A DNA stretch of 34,686 bases from assembly GCA_018648265.1 (NCBI GenBank), contig JABGRN010000063.1, positions 1 through 34,686 of the forward strand, read 5' to 3'. Source of the DNA: Prolixibacteraceae bacterium. GTDB lineage: Bacteria; Bacteroidota; Bacteroidia; Bacteroidales; Prolixibacteraceae. Below are positions 9,902-17,473 of this stretch, piece by piece. Numbering within the stretch: position 1 is the stretch's first letter; each line of letters opens with the position of its first letter. A program made the translations under genes and the position numbers. The notes beneath the pieces were generated by a model that was not told where the DNA came from, ran no database searches, and worked only from the letters and a program-made list of their open reading frames with translations.

Positions 9902-10960
9902 ATGGGGGCTTTTTCATTTTCAAAAAAAATAAAAGTTGGCGATAAATCAATTGGCGAAAGTCATCCTGTTTTTATTATTGCCGAAGCGGGGGTAAATCAC
10001 AACGGAAATTTACAAAAGGCAAAAAAATTAATCGATGCGGCGGTCGAATCAGGTGCCGATGCGGTTAAATTCCAGGCTTTTAAAACTGAGAATCTAATTT
10101 TAAACAATGTTGGTAAAGCACCATATCAAAAAGAGAAAACCGGTAATGAAGAATCTCAGTTTGAAATGCTTAAAAAATTAGAAATTACCAAAGAACAAAA
10201 CCAGGTGCTCATTGAATATGCCCGTCAAAAAAATATTGTTTTTCTATCTACTCCTTTTGACGAAGAAAGCCTTGACGAATTAGTTGATTTGGGAGTTGAT
10301 GCAATTAAAATTTCTTCGACCGATGTTACGAATCTGCCCTTTTTAAAAAAGGTGGCAAAAAAGGGAAAGCCTATTTTTTTATCAACAGGAATGTGTTATT
10401 TGTCGGAAGTAGAGAAAGCACTAATTGAGATTGAAGCTTTCAATAACGAGGTCATACTTTTACAATGCACGGCCAATTATCCGGCAAAAAACGACGAAGC
10501 AAACCTGGCAGTTTTAAATACCTATAAACAACATTTCGATATAATTTTAGGGTATTCCGACCACACTGAAGGCATTGGGGCTTCACCATTTTCAATACCT
10601 TTGGGGGCACAAGTTGTTGAAAAACATTTTACACTCGACCGTAACGATTTGGGGCCAGACCACGACGCATCCCTTAATCCTGAACAATTAATTGAATATG
10701 TAAAAACCATAAGGAAAGTTGAAAGTTATATGGGAACCGGGATAAAATTTCCTTCATTCGATGAAACATTAACAAGAAAATCGCTGCAAAAATGCCTCGT
10801 TGCCAATATCGACATAAAAAAAGGCGACATTTTTTCCGAAGATATGTTAGTGGCAAAAAGAACTGGAGGTAAAGGAATTTCACCTGTGTATTACAAAAAT
10901 ATTACGGGGGAAATTGCGCCAAAAGATTTTCAAAAAAATGATATAATTGAAATTAAATGA
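9902..10960 (+). CDS. NeuB-family nonulosonic acid synthase
   Basis: This 352-residue enzyme should condense phosphoenolpyruvate with a 6-carbon sugar of manno configuration to give a nine-carbon ulosonic acid. The NeuB TIM barrel spans about 20-270, with E28 in the IIAEAGVNHNG motif, K56 in AVKFQ, K136 in AIKIS, and H221 and H242 in GYSDHT and VEKHFTLDR. A C-terminal antifreeze-like SAF domain (about 292-352) supplies the usual second half of the active site. Both halves look intact. By motif it could be a sialic, legionaminic, pseudaminic or KDN-type synthase; sequence alone does not decide. Its stop overlaps the start of the acetyltransferase gene (ATGA), so the two are translationally coupled. 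No intact 2-epimerase (neuC/legG) or pseG gene lies in the window. Confidence 0.9.
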   Translation: MGAFSFSKKIKVGDKSIGESHPVFIIAEAGVNHNGNLQKAKKLIDAAVESGADAVKFQAFKTENLILNNVGKAPYQKEKTGNEESQFEMLKKLEITKEQNQVLIEYARQKNIVFLSTPFDEESLDELVDLGVDAIKISSTDVTNLPFLKKVAKKGKPIFLSTGMCYLSEVEKALIEIEAFNNEVILLQCTANYPAKNDEANLAVLNTYKQHFDIILGYSDHTEGIGASPFSIPLGAQVVEKHFTLDRNDLGPDHDASLNPEQLIEYVKTIRKVESYMGTGIKFPSFDETLTRKSLQKCLVANIDIKKGDIFSEDMLVAKRTGGKGISPVYYKNITGEIAPKDFQKNDIIEIK

Positions 10961-11571
10961 AACCCAAAATTGTAATATTCGGTGCAGGTGGCCATACACG
11001 CACTTTAATTCCCCTCGTTCGTTCTGAAGGTTATGATATTTTAGCTATTTATGACGATTCTTTTAAAAATGGGGTTGATGAAAAAATTGATGGGATTTCA
11101 GTAATTGGAAAAATTGACGATTTTAAAAAAGAAGCAAAAATTATCCTATCTTATGGTGAAGGTGAAAAAAGGAACATGTTAATCAATAAATTCCCTGATT
11201 ATATTTTAAACGATAATTTGATACACCCTTCTGCAATTATTGAAAATAGTGCTAAAATAGAAGGGCTTAACCAAATTTTTGCACTTGTTGTAATCAATGC
11301 CCAGACAATTATCGGAAAAAACAATATTATTAATACCGGGGCAATTATTGAACACGAAGTTAAAATCGGGGGTAATAACCATATTTCGGTTGGGAGCGTT
11401 TTAGCCGGCAGGGTTGAAATTGGTGATTACTGTTTTATTGGGGCCGGGGCAGTAATAATCGATAAAGTAAAAATTACCGATAAAGTAATTATAGGTGCCA
11501 ATGCCGTTGTAATTAAAAATATTAATGAACCGGGAACATACGTGGGTAATCCCGCAAGAAAAATAAAATGA
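10957..11571 (+). CDS. NeuD/PglD/PerB-family sugar N-acetyltransferase
   Basis: This is a 204-residue left-handed beta-helix acyltransferase with an N-terminal Rossmann-like nucleotide-sugar domain (GAGGH at 9-13) and hexapeptide repeats from about 95 to 190. It carries the PglD/PerB catalytic pair: H133 with E134 in AIIEHEV, and H142 in NHISVGSVLAG. Family members acetylate the C4 amino group of nucleotide-linked 4-amino-4,6-dideoxy sugars (PglD, PerB) or O-acetylate sialic acid (NeuD). With perosamine synthase and Gmd genes in the same block, GDP-perosamine N-acetylation is my preferred role. It overlaps the preceding and the following genes by four bases each. Confidence 0.85.
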   Translation: MKPKIVIFGAGGHTRTLIPLVRSEGYDILAIYDDSFKNGVDEKIDGISVIGKIDDFKKEAKIILSYGEGEKRNMLINKFPDYILNDNLIHPSAIIENSAKIEGLNQIFALVVINAQTIIGKNNIINTGAIIEHEVKIGGNNHISVGSVLAGRVEIGDYCFIGAGAVIIDKVKITDKVIIGANAVVIKNINEPGTYVGNPARKIK

Positions 11572-12416
11572 TTTACGTATCATCTGCTTGTTCAAAAAAA
11601 ACAAATATCAGAGCAAGTGTATTAGAACTTGTTTCCGCCGGAATTCAAAATATTGAATTATCAGGTGGTACAGAATACAGCGAGACACTTGAAAATGATT
11701 TAATAGAACTGCAATTAAAACATAATTTAAATTTTTTACTACATAATTATTTTCCTCCGCCCCAAAAACATTTTGTACTAAACCTCGCTTCAGAAAATCA
11801 AGGAATCCGGGAAAAAAGTTTAAAGCATATTAAAAATGCCATTAATTTATCTGAAAAATTAAAAGCTTTTAAATATGGGGTTCATGCCGGATTTTTTATC
11901 GATCCAAATGTTAATGAGCTTGGAAAAAATATTGACATAAAAAAAATATCAGGGACAGAAACCGGAACAAGCAATTTTGTTGATTCTTTTTTGATGCTGA
12001 ATAATAGTAAAACAGATGTAAAACTTTATATTGAAAACAATGTCATTTCAAAAAATAATTATACAAATTTTGCCGGAAATCCATTTATGTTGACCAATTC
12101 TGAATCGTTCAATCAATTGCAAAAAAAAATCAATTTTAATCTCCTGCTTGATGTTGCTCATTTGAAGGTGTCGTGTAATAGTTTAAATTTGCGTTTTGAA
12201 AAAGAATTACAATACTTATTATCAAAAACTGATTATATTCATTTGAGCGATAATTGTGGACAAGTTGATTCAAACAATGCAATAACAAAGGATTCCGAAA
12301 TGTTCAGAAGCCTGAAAAAAAACAATCTCAAAAATAAAACAATATGCCTGGAAATTTATTCCGGCTTAAACGAAGTTTTAAAAACCATCGAATTATTAAA
12401 ACCATTGGTAGTATAG
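11568..12416 (+). CDS. Endo IV/xylose isomerase-like TIM-barrel protein
   Basis: This 282-residue protein resembles the AP_endonuc_2 TIM-barrel superfamily (sugar isomerases, epimerases and endonuclease IV). Candidate metal ligands are visible in order: H59, H106 (GVHAG), E156 (YIENN), D195 and H198 (LDVAH, spaced as in Endo IV DTCH), H225 with D228 (IHLSDN), D234, and E262 (CLEIYSG). The region 71-95 also reads like the Endo IV family. Single-metal sugar epimerases normally need only a subset of these, so a two- or three-metal phosphoester or isomerase chemistry is conceivable. It is coupled by ATGA overlap to the acetyltransferase gene and ends five bases before the perosamine synthase gene. 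Its exact reaction is unknown. Confidence 0.78.
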   Translation: MIYVSSACSKKTNIRASVLELVSAGIQNIELSGGTEYSETLENDLIELQLKHNLNFLLHNYFPPPQKHFVLNLASENQGIREKSLKHIKNAINLSEKLKAFKYGVHAGFFIDPNVNELGKNIDIKKISGTETGTSNFVDSFLMLNNSKTDVKLYIENNVISKNNYTNFAGNPFMLTNSESFNQLQKKINFNLLLDVAHLKVSCNSLNLRFEKELQYLLSKTDYIHLSDNCGQVDSNNAITKDSEMFRSLKKNNLKNKTICLEIYSGLNEVLKTIELLKPLVV

Positions 12417-12421
12417 CAACT

Positions 12422-13498
12422 ATGAGATATCCAGTTTACAAACCCGAGATTACAAAAAATGAAAAGATATATGTAAACGAATGTCTCGATTCAACCTGGA
12501 TTTCTTCACGGGGTAAGTTTATTGAAAAATTTGAAAGTGCAGTTGCTTCATTTGTTGATGTTGAAAATGCTATTGCTGTTTGCAATGGAACTGTTGCTCT
12601 CCATCTGGCAATTGAAGCCTATGGAATTGGGGCAGGTGATGAAGTTATTATCCCCGATTTTACATACATTGCTACTGCCAATGCAGTTAAATATACTGGG
12701 GCGCAAGTTGTTTTAGCTGATGTAAACCTGAACAGCTGGAATATTACAGTAGAAAATATTGACCGTTGTTTAACCCCAAAAACAAAAGCCGTAATTGTTA
12801 CCGATATTTATGGGACACCTCCTGAAATGGACGAAATCCGGGAATATTGTTCAATTAAAAATTTAATTCTTATTGAAGATGCAGCTGAATCATTAGGGGC
12901 GGTTTATAAAACCCAAAAAGCTGGTAATTTAGCCGATGTGGCAACCCTTAGTTTTTTTGGGAATAAAACAATAACCACTGGAGAAGGTGGTATGGTGCTT
13001 ACCAATAACAACGAAATTGCCCAAAAAATCAGGAAGCTCATGAATCAGGGGAATTCTGAAAAAGTCCGTTATTATCACGACATTCTTGGTTATAATTATA
13101 GAATGACTAATATCCAGGCTGCAATCGGCTATGCCCAAATGCAGCGAATTGGCAGTATTATTAATCGTAAAAGAAAAATCTTTGAAATTTACAAAAATGA
13201 ACTTGATGGTTTGGTTCAATTTCAAGAAATACAGGAACATACAAAATCGTCTTATTGGATGGTAAGTTTTTTACTTAGAGATAAGTTTTCACGAAATAAA
13301 TTAATGACAAAATTAGAAGAGAATGGAATTGAAACCAGGCCATTTTTTTATCCTGTTAATAAAATGCCTTTTTACGAGAATTGTGGTAATCTAGATACCG
13401 AAAAGCTTTCTGATACTGGCATTAATGTGCCAAGCTATCCTACTTTAAAAGAAGAAGATATTAAATGGATTTGTTCAATTATTAAGAATAATTTATAA
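12422..13498 (+). CDS. GDP-perosamine synthase-like PLP aminotransferase
   Basis: This is a DegT/DnrJ/EryC1-family aminotransferase of 358 residues. It should transfer an amino group from glutamate to GDP-4-keto-6-deoxy-D-mannose, making GDP-perosamine. The N-terminus (PVYKPEI, then NECLDSTWISSRGKFI) and the PLP-lysine segment (SFFGNKTITTGEGGM, K182) are characteristic of the Per/RfbE group, and the C-terminal RPFFYPVNKMPFYE also fits. D153 in EDAAES is the probable PLP-ring aspartate. The start is taken at ATG 12422, because an upstream in-frame ATG at 12344 lies inside the previous gene and adds 26 residues with no homology pattern. Gmd, its expected partner, is the next gene. Confidence 0.88.
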   Translation: MRYPVYKPEITKNEKIYVNECLDSTWISSRGKFIEKFESAVASFVDVENAIAVCNGTVALHLAIEAYGIGAGDEVIIPDFTYIATANAVKYTGAQVVLADVNLNSWNITVENIDRCLTPKTKAVIVTDIYGTPPEMDEIREYCSIKNLILIEDAAESLGAVYKTQKAGNLADVATLSFFGNKTITTGEGGMVLTNNNEIAQKIRKLMNQGNSEKVRYYHDILGYNYRMTNIQAAIGYAQMQRIGSIINRKRKIFEIYKNELDGLVQFQEIQEHTKSSYWMVSFLLRDKFSRNKLMTKLEENGIETRPFFYPVNKMPFYENCGNLDTEKLSDTGINVPSYPTLKEEDIKWICSIIKNNL

Positions 13499-13514
13499 AC
13501 CACTGTAAATAATT

Positions 13515-14549
13515 ATGAAAAAAGCACTTATAACGGGAGTTACAGGGCAGGATGGTTCTTATCTGGCTGAATTTTTATTAGACAAAGGTTATGAAGTACA
13601 TGGTTTAGTTCGAAGATCAAGTTTGGAGCAAAAACTTAGAATAGAACATCTTTATCATGATCCGCATTATAATGGTAAATTCAAAGTACATTATGGGGAT
13701 ATGACAGATTCTTCAAATATAATTAGGATATTAGATACTGTCAGGCCAAATGAAATTTATAATCTTGCAGCTCAAAGCCATGTACGCGTAAGTTTCGAGA
13801 TACCAGAATATACGGCTAATGCAGATGCTATTGGACCATTAAGGATTTTAGAAGCGATTCGCATTTTAGGGTTACAAAATCATTCCCGGTTTTATCAGGC
13901 TTCAACAAGCGAGCTTTACGGAAAAGTTCATGAAATCCCTCAAAAAGAAACAACCCCGTTCTATCCAAGAAGTCCGTACGGGGTTGCAAAACTATACGCA
14001 TATTGGTTAACGCGGAATTATCGCGAAGCTTATAATATTTATGCTTCGAATGGAATATTGTTTAATCATGAATCTCCCCGACGAGGAAATAGTTTTGTAA
14101 CCAAAAAAATTGCCATCGCTGCCGCTCAAATTGCAGCGGGGCAACGGGAAAAACTATTTTTAGGGAATTTAAATGCCTGTAGGGACTGGGGTTATGCCCC
14201 CGATTATGTTCGTTCTATGTGGATGATGCTTCAACACAACGAACCCGATGATTTTGTTGTGGCGACCGGTGAAACCCGATCTGTGCGTGAATTTGTAGAA
14301 AAATCTTTTTTAATGGCAGGCGTTCAAATACAATGGGAAGGAGAGGCAGAAAACGAAAAAGGCATTGACAAAAAAAACGGCAAAATAATAATTGAAGTAG
14401 ATCCTTGGTATTACAGACCAACGGAAGTAGATCTTTTAGTTGGCGATTACACTAAAGCAAAAGAGAAGCTTGGATGGGAACCACAATACACTTTTGACGA
14501 TCTAATTCAAATAATGATGGAATTTGAACTTAATAACATAAAAAAATAA
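13515..14549 (+). CDS. gmd: GDP-mannose 4,6-dehydratase
   Basis: This 344-residue extended short-chain dehydrogenase converts GDP-D-mannose to GDP-4-keto-6-deoxy-D-mannose. The Rossmann NADP-binding motif is GVTGQDGSY at 8-16. The catalytic set is T131 and E133 (ASTSELYG) with Y155 and K159 (SPYGVAKLY). Gmd-specific blocks are present: RRSS after the cofactor motif, FNHESPRRG near 183-191, and [13 protein letters not shown] near the C-terminus. Length is close to the family norm. It lies 16 bases after the aminotransferase gene and 3 bases before the cytidylyltransferase gene. No GDP-fucose synthase follows, so the product most likely goes to perosamine rather than fucose. Confidence 0.95.
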   Translation: MKKALITGVTGQDGSYLAEFLLDKGYEVHGLVRRSSLEQKLRIEHLYHDPHYNGKFKVHYGDMTDSSNIIRILDTVRPNEIYNLAAQSHVRVSFEIPEYTANADAIGPLRILEAIRILGLQNHSRFYQASTSELYGKVHEIPQKETTPFYPRSPYGVAKLYAYWLTRNYREAYNIYASNGILFNHESPRRGNSFVTKKIAIAAAQIAAGQREKLFLGNLNACRDWGYAPDYVRSMWMMLQHNEPDDFVVATGETRSVREFVEKSFLMAGVQIQWEGEAENEKGIDKKNGKIIIEVDPWYYRPTEVDLLVGDYTKAKEKLGWEPQYTFDDLIQIMMEFELNNIKK

Positions 14550-14552
14550 ATA

Positions 14553-15266
14553 TTGAATAACGGTAAAAATATAGTAGCCCTTATACCTGCCCGCGGGGGT
14601 AGCAAGGGGATAAAAGGCAAAAATATAAAATTGCTAAATGGAAAGCCGTTAATTGCCTTTAGCATTGAAGCTGCATTAAAATGCAAAGTAATTAATCGTA
14701 TTATTGTTTCAACCGACAATGCAGAAATTGCATCCATCGCAATAAAATATGGGGCAGAAGTCCCTTTTATGAGGCCTCCGGAAATTTCAACCGACCAAAC
14801 CCCGGATCAACCGGTAATGCAACATTGTATTAATTGGCTTAATGTAAACGAAAATTTTCAGCCTGAATATTTGGCCTACCTTAGACCCACTACTCCGTTT
14901 AAAACTGCCATTTTGATAGAAAACTGTTTTATTAAGATTTCTAACTCAAAAACTGCAACATCGCTACGCACAGTTACAAAATCAGAGGGGGTTTTTCATC
15001 CTTACTGGATGTATAAAACTGAAAAGGATGAGTTAAAACCTTTTATTGATGGAATCAATATTAAAGAATATTATCGCCGACAAATGTTACCCGAGTGTTA
15101 TCGGTTAAATGGTGTTATTGACATATTGCGGCCTGAAATATTTATGAATCAGAATGATATTTACGGAAAAAATATAATTTATAACGAACTGAATGAAAAA
15201 CAATCAGTAGATATTGATAATGAATTTGATTTCGCTTTTGCTGAATTTCTAATGAAAAATAAATAA
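14553..15266 (+). CDS. NeuA-family acylneuraminate (CMP-nonulosonate) cytidylyltransferase
   Basis: This 237-residue enzyme should activate a nonulosonic acid with CTP to the CMP-sugar. The CTP-binding motif IPARGGSKGI lies at 11-20 (R14, K18 conserved), followed by LLNGKPLIAFSI. RPTTPFK at 111-117 corresponds to the usual QPTSPLR, and SVDIDNEFDF near 218-227 holds the metal-binding D220 and D222. The family includes NeuA, LegF, PseF and KDN-type enzymes; specificity is not readable. The only start upstream of the CTP motif is TTG at 14553, three bases after the gmd stop, consistent with low-level coupled translation. It ends the compact block; a gap of 334 bases follows. Confidence 0.9.
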   Translation: MNNGKNIVALIPARGGSKGIKGKNIKLLNGKPLIAFSIEAALKCKVINRIIVSTDNAEIASIAIKYGAEVPFMRPPEISTDQTPDQPVMQHCINWLNVNENFQPEYLAYLRPTTPFKTAILIENCFIKISNSKTATSLRTVTKSEGVFHPYWMYKTEKDELKPFIDGINIKEYYRRQMLPECYRLNGVIDILRPEIFMNQNDIYGKNIIYNELNEKQSVDIDNEFDFAFAEFLMKNK

Positions 15267-15600
15267 GCGCTCCAGAATCCTAAAAATAAATTTAAACAAT
15301 TTACAGAATAAAAAATAGGCTGGTAATAAAATGCCCAATAATTTAGACTGGTATAATTATTAAAAATGATTGTGGTGTGTAATTTACTTAGGCAATTTAT
15401 CCCGAAATAAGCGGAAGGGCCAGTTTGATACCAAATGGTCTGAGGTAATTCGTGAATTACAATTAAACATACACATAGCATCTGCTATTTAAGGAAAATT
15501 CAACGAAGAATAAATGAAAAAGACGCATAATTAAATGAAAGGATAATTTTTAAACAGTCTCTTAATATTTTACTTATTATTGATATTATTAGATATAAGC
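15267..15600. other. 334-base gap with a perfect palindrome, no convincing gene
   Basis: No open frame here looks genuine. The plus-strand frame around 15381-15495 gives about 40 residues with no ATG start and no recognised family. A perfect 16-base palindrome, GTAATTCGTGAATTAC (7-base arms, 2-base loop), lies at 15445-15460. It has no T-run behind it, so it is not an obvious terminator. The region may be the residue of a lost insertion or gene, and it must also supply the promoter for the following transferase gene. Confidence 0.5.
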
Positions 15601-16986
15601 ATGAATTCAATCAAAATCACAGATAATATTTCATTAAAAAAACTTGCGGAATTTTTCTGGAAGTTGGAAAAGGAATTCGATTTAATCCATTATGAAATAA
15701 ACGATGTTAAAGTTTGGCAATATCAAAGATTTAGAATCTTTCTCACCATCGCCAGGCAACTTGGAGTGTTTAATCATGTCCATACTAAAAAAACCAAGTT
15801 TTTAGAAATTCTTAGTGCTGCACCTTCATTATTATATAATTCAATCTTTTCTAATCCGATATTGGGAAATTATAATAAAGAAACATTAGTGTTTAGTTCA
15901 GGAAGAAAAATAAAAGTTAATGAATGGTTTATCGATATTTACACAGAATATTTTATTGACAAACTTAAAAACGGTTCATTTGAAATAATTGAAGAATTAT
16001 ATTTAAACCGGCATCTTCCATCGGAAACAAAAAACAGGAAACACCAGGACTACCAGCAAATCAGCACGTTCCTAAAGAGCAAACTAAGTATTTTTAAGCT
16101 AAACAAAAAACAACTTCTCTTTATCTCTGAAATAGAAAAATTTATTAAAACAAAATTAGGGGCAGAAATAAATCTCAAAACCCTTTTTCGAAATGGATAC
16201 CTTACTTTTAAAAATGATTTTGAATTTTATAACAAGCTGATTAGAAAGAGAAAGCCAACAAAAATATTTCTGATTTGTTCTTACGGTTATAAAATGGCCT
16301 TAGTTGCTGCTGCCAAACAAAACCAAGTGGAAACTATCGAAATCCAACATGGCACGGTAAATAAATATCACCTTGGATATAGTTATCCAAATCATTCTTA
16401 CATCGATTATTTCCCCGATAAAATCTACTTTTGGAGTGAATATTGGAAAAATTGCATGCATTTTCCACTGGCAGAAGAAAATAAATTTGTGTCTGGTTTT
16501 CCATATTTCCGAAATCAAAAAGAGCGATTTCAAGGAGTTTCCAAAATCCCAAAACAGGTGCTAATAATATCTCAAGGCACCATCGGTAATCAATTAAGCG
16601 AATTTATTTGGAAAAGCAGAGATGTGCTTAAAAATTATAAGGTAATTTATAAATTGCACCCCGGAGAATTTGATAGATGGGTTAATGAATACCCGTGTTT
16701 AAACAAACTAAATGAACTGGATAATATCTCCATTATCGATAATAATAACTCAAACTTATATTCCTATTTGGCCAAATCAGAGTTTGTGGTGGGTGTATAT
16801 TCAACGGCTGTTTACGAAGCCCTTTCATTTAATTGTAAAGTTATTTTGGCCGATCTTCCGGGAGTGGAATTTTTAGAAGATTTAGCTAAATTAAATTATA
16901 TAAAAAAAGTGTTTAATACTAATGATTTACAAAATAGCCTGATTTCTGATACATTTAATAAACTTGCCCCTGATTATTTTTTTTAA
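15601..16986 (+). CDS. GT-B capsule-type glycosyltransferase, candidate nonulosonate transferase
   Basis: This is a 461-residue soluble protein with no signal or membrane helix. The C-terminal half looks like a GT-B nucleotide-binding domain of the capsule/sialyl/Kdo-transferase type: EIQHG (H250), SQGTIG near 324-329, KLHPGE (H353, P354), and VYSTAVYEAL (S401, T402). An HP motif followed by an S-S/T motif is shared by several bacterial sialyltransferase families (GT38, GT52, GT80) that bind the CMP phosphate. I infer a CMP-nonulosonate transferase from these motifs and from its position after the cytidylyltransferase; another capsule polymer transferase is the main alternative. ATG 15601 is chosen over an in-frame TTG seven codons upstream. 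Confidence 0.7.
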   Translation: MNSIKITDNISLKKLAEFFWKLEKEFDLIHYEINDVKVWQYQRFRIFLTIARQLGVFNHVHTKKTKFLEILSAAPSLLYNSIFSNPILGNYNKETLVFSSGRKIKVNEWFIDIYTEYFIDKLKNGSFEIIEELYLNRHLPSETKNRKHQDYQQISTFLKSKLSIFKLNKKQLLFISEIEKFIKTKLGAEINLKTLFRNGYLTFKNDFEFYNKLIRKRKPTKIFLICSYGYKMALVAAAKQNQVETIEIQHGTVNKYHLGYSYPNHSYIDYFPDKIYFWSEYWKNCMHFPLAEENKFVSGFPYFRNQKERFQGVSKIPKQVLIISQGTIGNQLSEFIWKSRDVLKNYKVIYKLHPGEFDRWVNEYPCLNKLNELDNISIIDNNNSNLYSYLAKSEFVVGVYSTAVYEALSFNCKVILADLPGVEFLEDLAKLNYIKKVFNTNDLQNSLISDTFNKLAPDYFF

Positions 16987-17238
16987 AAAATTTATATGTT
17001 CTCCTTTATTATTGTATCAATTTATTAAACAAATGGAAAAAATTCCTAAACCTCCTATATCCTCCATTTAATTCAGAAATAATATTTCTTTTCAAATCAG
17101 TATTTCTGATATTTGGAAGATGTTTTATTTTCAATACTGTTAGCATCAATGTTTACAATTTACAGTCTGTAGAAGTTGTATATTATCGCAGATAAATTCA
17201 CAATAGTGAAAGACAAATCTGCAAAACACTTGTTTTGA
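16987..17238. other. non-coding stretch between transferase gene and epimerase scar
   Basis: This AT-rich stretch has stops in all frames. I see no RNA gene, promoter match or repeat in it. It probably represents decayed sequence upstream of the epimerase remnant that follows. Confidence 0.4.
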
Positions 17239-17382
17239 CCAAGTTATTTAATTGAATCGAATAAAATTGAAATTCTTAAAAAAGCGTTGCAAGTTGCTAA
17301 TTTTAATAAAACGTTTGCCGAAAAACCTTTCGGAAAAGGAAATGCAGCCGATAAAATTGCTTCTTTTTTAAATAAATTGTAA
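17239..17382 (+). pseudogene. C-terminal remnant of a UDP-GlcNAc 2-epimerase family gene
   Basis: After an in-frame TGA at 17236-17238, 47 codons run to TAA at 17380-17382. They read PSYLIESNKIEILKKAL, then KPFGKGNAADKI, then ASFLNKL. This is the C-terminal pattern of the WecB/NeuC/LegG/WbpI family, where a KEI..A.. helix is followed by PYGDGxAxxKI and a final helix. The family normally has about 370 residues; nothing before the stop resembles the rest, so the gene has been deleted down to its tail. It could be the remains of a neuC/legG gene for the preceding nonulosonate block or of a wbpI gene for the following block. Confidence 0.72.
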
Positions 17383-17424
17383 TCCTGATTATTTCATTTT
17401 TTTAGGAAAATCGGTTTATCACAC

Positions 17425-17432
17425 TAATTTTG
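17425..17432 (+). promoter_or_regulatory. Bacteroidota -7 box upstream of wbpE
   Basis: TAATTTTG matches TAnnTTTG exactly and lies 41 bases before the aminotransferase ATG, just after the epimerase scar. It would give the second sugar operon its own promoter. Confidence 0.42.
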
Positions 17433-17473
17433 CTAAATGTAAGTTTTTATAATAATTACAAAATATAACAAGT

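Noticed and set aside
12344-12421. Longer start for the perosamine synthase gene
   Set aside because: The extra 26 residues lie within the end of the preceding gene in another frame and do not match the family N-terminus, which begins right at PVYKPEI.
13515-14549. Reading the dehydratase as a LegB-type GDP/UDP-GlcNAc dehydratase
   Set aside because: The Gmd-specific blocks [13 protein letters not shown] and [13 protein letters not shown] point to GDP-mannose as substrate.
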